Source of the DNA: Lampris incognitus
Lineage: Eukaryota; Chordata; Actinopteri; Lampriformes; Lampridae
Length of the DNA stretch: 64,000 nucleotides
Assembly (NCBI RefSeq): GCF_029633865.1
Contig: NC_079219.1
Coordinates: forward strand, 19,239,963-19,303,962
Direction: 5' to 3'
The notes below the pieces were generated by a model. That model saw nothing but the letters and a program-made list of their open reading frames with translations, did not search any database and had not been told where the DNA came from. The translations under genes were made by a program, and so were the position numbers. Shown here one piece after another: positions 23,701 through 64,000 of this stretch. Each line of letters begins with the position of its first letter. The stretch's first letter is position 1.

Positions 23701-25105
23701 CAGAAAATTAGCGGGGTCGTTTTCAAAACCCTACCACAAAAAAACCCCATAAACGCTCAGCGTGTTAAAAAAAACACATTAGAATATTTAATCACATCGT
23801 TGTAATGTTTTAATCAACAGTAGCCAGTGAATATGGACGGCTGGTATGCATATAATAGTAATCCCCCCCCACAACAGATGTGTCGTTAAAATGTCAAATT
23901 AAAGTCGTTCTTACAATTCATGTATGGCCATTAAGCGAACACTGTGAGCTCCGGTTTTCACATTAGTGGGCGAGAGTGAATGGGAAAATAAACTCATTTG
24001 GGAATTTCATACGCAGCATCCAAACTGCCTCCACGTTCAACAGCTCAAAACAAGTTTCCAATACACAGGAAAATTTCAGCAACCCTGCAAAAACTAACTA
24101 AACGGGGACTTTAGGTAGATATTTTGCGAGGATCCAAAGAAGATAATTAGCTGATCGAAAGACGATATCAAACTCTGAGGTTACATCACGACATTTTATC
24201 CAAACGGGAACACATGCCAGAGCAATGTTGAGAAACTAGAGCACAAAGCTGCACCCCCAGCGACACCACATAAATTCAGATGATGGACTATAGCAAAAAC
24301 TGGTAGGACCTGATCCCTCGACGAAATGCTGCCCAACGAGCCACAGTTTATAAGACTACAAGCATTGTCTGCATCTAAATGAGATTCCGGGTAAAATATT
24401 ATCCTTGTTTCCATTGCATTTACAACTATTTGCATGCTCATTACAGCGTCATTTGCTTGTGTAGTTCTAGCGTCATCAAACAGTTTGTGTGACAACGAGG
24501 ATTTATGGAGTAGCTTACAAATAAGAAACGTTTTCTTTTCTTTTTTTTATTGTTAGTCTAAGAAGTCCTTTGAAGGCCTTCATACATGTGCTTGAGTTTA
24601 TTTATTTCAAATCTGAATGCATGATTACGATTCTTTCTTTCAGTGCCTCAGCATAATTTAATTCTCCATAAATTATACATTAGTGGATCCAATGTGTATT
24701 GGAAATGGCTTAGAGTAAAATTGGTTTTAAAAGACTTTTAAAAAAATAAAAATAAAAAGAAGTCACGTTTGTTATATGATGCACTTAAATAATTAAAACT
24801 TTTTTTTCACCAAATGCAATTATCTGAGGGATTATAGAGGGATTATAGAGGGATTATAGAGGGATTATAGATGTTTGGAATGAGATATTGCTCCAACATC
24901 GCCTTTACAGTTCACTGTTCAATGATTTCTATTATTCTGTTTTTTGTTTTTTTTTTAAGTGGAAAGAGACAAGATTGTAAACATGAAATATCTATATTAT
25001 TGTCATCATAATGCTGAAGGAATCTACTGTATACTGCATATGTGTTAAATCAATTCAGTACTTTTCCATCTAATAAGCAATTCTTTGCACTGCTATAGGG
25101 TGGAA
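23701..25105. other. intergenic region between mios and col28a1, upstream of col28a1
   Basis: No gene is recognised. It should hold the col28a1 promoter and any 5' UTR exon, but I can point to no specific site. It contains the 44-bp minisatellite at 24826-24869. Confidence 0.55.
24826..24869. repeat. 11-bp minisatellite, four perfect copies
   Basis: The unit GAGGGATTATA is repeated exactly four times, about 240 bp before the col28a1 start codon. Confidence 0.95.
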
Positions 25106-62253
<37,148 letters not shown>

Positions 62254-62398
62254 AACACACACACACACACACATCTGTATAATGTGCTCCAATTTACTGT
62301 AAGCTCTCATAAATCAGTGTTTTGAGTTCCACTGTGAGTTCATTATGACACTTTAACTGCATTTTCATTTTATTTCTTCGTTTACAAAAGGCGGGTAA

Positions 62399-62404
62399 AA
62401 TAAA
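62399..62404 (+). terminator. col28a1 polyadenylation signal
   Basis: An AATAAA hexamer lies 146 nt after the stop codon. This gives a short 3' UTR that includes a (CA)n run directly after the stop. No better signal is nearer. Confidence 0.65.
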
Positions 62405-63174
62405 GAGCTAATGTTGTTGCCTTTGTTAGTTGCCATTATTAGGGTGAACGAACCAAAGACATAAAGGGATACAAGAATATGTATAATGAGAAAATTATAT
62501 TGCAGGGATGACTAAAATATAGCTTACCTTTCTACGAAACAAATTCAGCTACCGATTTATTGAACCAACCTGCACAAGAAATGGCTTGTAGTCTTAGGGA
62601 CAGTGGCAACATTAGTGCAGACCATAAGGATTTATGTCATGCTACTTACACACTGTTGAACAGCTACATTAATGTCAAGCATAACCACTAACCTTTCTAT
62701 TACAAAAAGTAACATTTTTGTATGTATTCTCATTTTATATTCAATGTAATGCTGTCATAGAGATTAAAGGGGCCAAGCAAAAAGTGTCATGATTCTGATC
62801 ACATTAACAACATGAGGTAAAATGCTGTTTATAAGCTGTTGTTAAGTGACCACCATATTCACATGTTCCGCATAAAGAGAGATGTCCTTTCCTCATGAAA
62901 AGCCAACTATTTAAAATGATGAATGGTGTTGGCAGTTTTACTCAACTTTCAGTTCATGTAAGAAAATCCCTAAATTGCGCTTGTTCTGTAAGACAATACT
63001 GCTGTTTCATATTTCATGCAAATTAGCTTACCACACAAACCGGTGGCCAAAAAAACCCAAAAAAGCATCTGGAGAGCTCATTTCTGAAGAGGAATTACCG
63101 CCTCAAGGATGCAAAATGGGAGGTGGCTCCTTCCCAAAGGTATTACAAAGAAGTGCCCTTTAACCTGAAGTTTC
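62405..63174. other. downstream of col28a1, no feature recognised
   Basis: AT-rich intergenic sequence; no gene seen. Confidence 0.55.
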
Positions 63175-63184
63175 AAATTAAACA

Positions 63185-63744
63185 TCCACCCATCCATCAT
63201 CCAAGCCGCTTATCCCAATCAGGGTCGGAGGGATGCTGGAGCCTGTCCCAGCAGTCGTTGGGCAGCAGGCGGGGAGACACCATGGACAGGCCACCAGTCC
63301 ATCACAGGGCCGACACACACTCACACCGAGGGACAATTTAGTATGGCCGATTCGCCTGATCACGGGGTGGCTAACCATGTACCATAAGAGCCATGTGTAT
63401 GCAGGTTTTCATTCCAGCCAGACTCCACACCAGGTGATTTCACTCATTAGCAACCCTTCAACCAAAGAGGAAGAATGTATCAGTGATATCACCTGGTGTC
63501 GAGTCGGGTTGGAATGAAAACCTGCATACACATGCCACCGCTGACCTGACCTATACATGCCTTTGGACTGTGGGAAGAAACCGGAGCACCTGGAGGAAAC
63601 CCACGTAGACACGGAGAGAACATGCAAACTCCACACCGAGGACACCCCGAGATGACCCCCAAGGTTGGACAACCCTGGGGTTCAAACCCAGGACCTTCTT
63701 GCTGTGAGGCGACTACGCTAACCACTGCGCCACCATGCCACCCC
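63185..63744 (-). mobile_element. SINE-like repeat with 10-bp target duplication, containing a MITE
   Basis: Same family as 57123-57505, inverted. Exact flanks AAATTAAACA at 63175-63184 and 63745-63754. The head near 63744 has GTGGCGCAGTGGTTAGC-like box A. A hAT-like MITE (63361-63543) interrupts it. Confidence 0.9.
63361..63543. mobile_element. hAT-like palindromic MITE, second copy
   Basis: CACGGGGTGGCTAACCATG left end and inverted arms around CCAGGTGATTTCACTC match the MITE at 47944-48151. It splits the host repeat between CGCCTGAT and ACCTGACC. Confidence 0.85.
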
Positions 63745-63949
63745 AAATTAAACATAATTACATGAAATAGAAGTAGTTTGAAGAACACAACACCTCCAGC
63801 TTGAGGGATAAAAAGGCTATGGAGAGCCTAATTAGCTGTAAGAATTCTTCTCTTCAGCAATGCTGACTAAAGTCTTGAGTGGTTAAATTACTGGGACTGG
63901 TCAGGTTTTTTTTTTTTATTAATGCTACTTCAACGCCATTTTATCACTA

Positions 63950-64000
63950 GTTAACTATCCATCCATTGTCTTAACCGCTTATCCTGCTCTCAGGGTCGTG
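63950..64000 (-). repeat. start of another CCATCCAT-type repeat, cut by the window
   Basis: CTATCCATCCATTGTCTTAACC followed by GCTTATCCTGCTCTCAGGGT matches the tail of the family at 63185-63744. Confidence 0.75.

Overview
This is a teleost fish genomic window. It holds two head-to-head protein-coding genes with vertebrate exon-intron structure, and the introns are packed with fish-type repeats. The species cannot be named from the sequence. The mix of tRNA-derived SINEs, Tc1-like, hAT-like and L2/RTE-like elements suggests a non-cyprinid teleost, which is inference only.

Left part (1-23.3 kb, minus strand): mios, encoding the GATOR2 subunit Mios, a WD40 protein upstream of mTORC1. Nine coding exons are visible. 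The ATG is at 23002 and the window edge cuts the exon that opens the C-terminal zinc-binding region. Only the last ~110 residues should lie outside. A non-coding 5' exon and a GC-richer, CpG-bearing promoter region lie at about 23.0-23.7 kb.

Right part (25.1-62.4 kb, plus strand): col28a1, collagen XXVIII alpha 1. I assembled 34 coding exons whose phases all join, giving a 1196-residue protein: signal peptide, VWA domain, 531-residue interrupted collagen helix, second VWA, Pro-rich linker and a C-terminal Kunitz domain. An AATAAA signal follows the stop. The mios/col28a1 neighbourhood in divergent orientation matches my knowledge of human 7p21, so it looks like conserved synteny.

Repeats account for most of the rest. 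MIOS introns carry several dead non-LTR retrotransposons (one nested in another with a 13-bp target duplication), three related or distinct SINE insertions, and a Tc1-like element. COL28A1 introns carry a Tc1-like element with both TIRs, an RTE-like LINE with a ruined RT motif, a Tc1-like element hit by a SINE, a 2.2-kb hAT-like element holding tRNA-like modules, a 1.2-kb palindromic Tc1 derivative, and a ~4.8-kb Ty3/Gypsy element hit by a hAT MITE. The last 1 kb carries a SINE-like repeat that contains another copy of the same MITE.

The most unusual things are: (1) 15 of 17 consecutive collagen exons carry a two-residue helix interruption at exactly the same codon; (2) the 535-bp-arm palindromic transposon; (3) the hAT-like element with repeated Pol III-type box A/B modules; (4) a set of short perfect hairpins, including a 60-nt perfect palindrome, that look like replication template-switch scars. 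I found no prokaryotic features, CRISPR array or undescribed multi-gene system.
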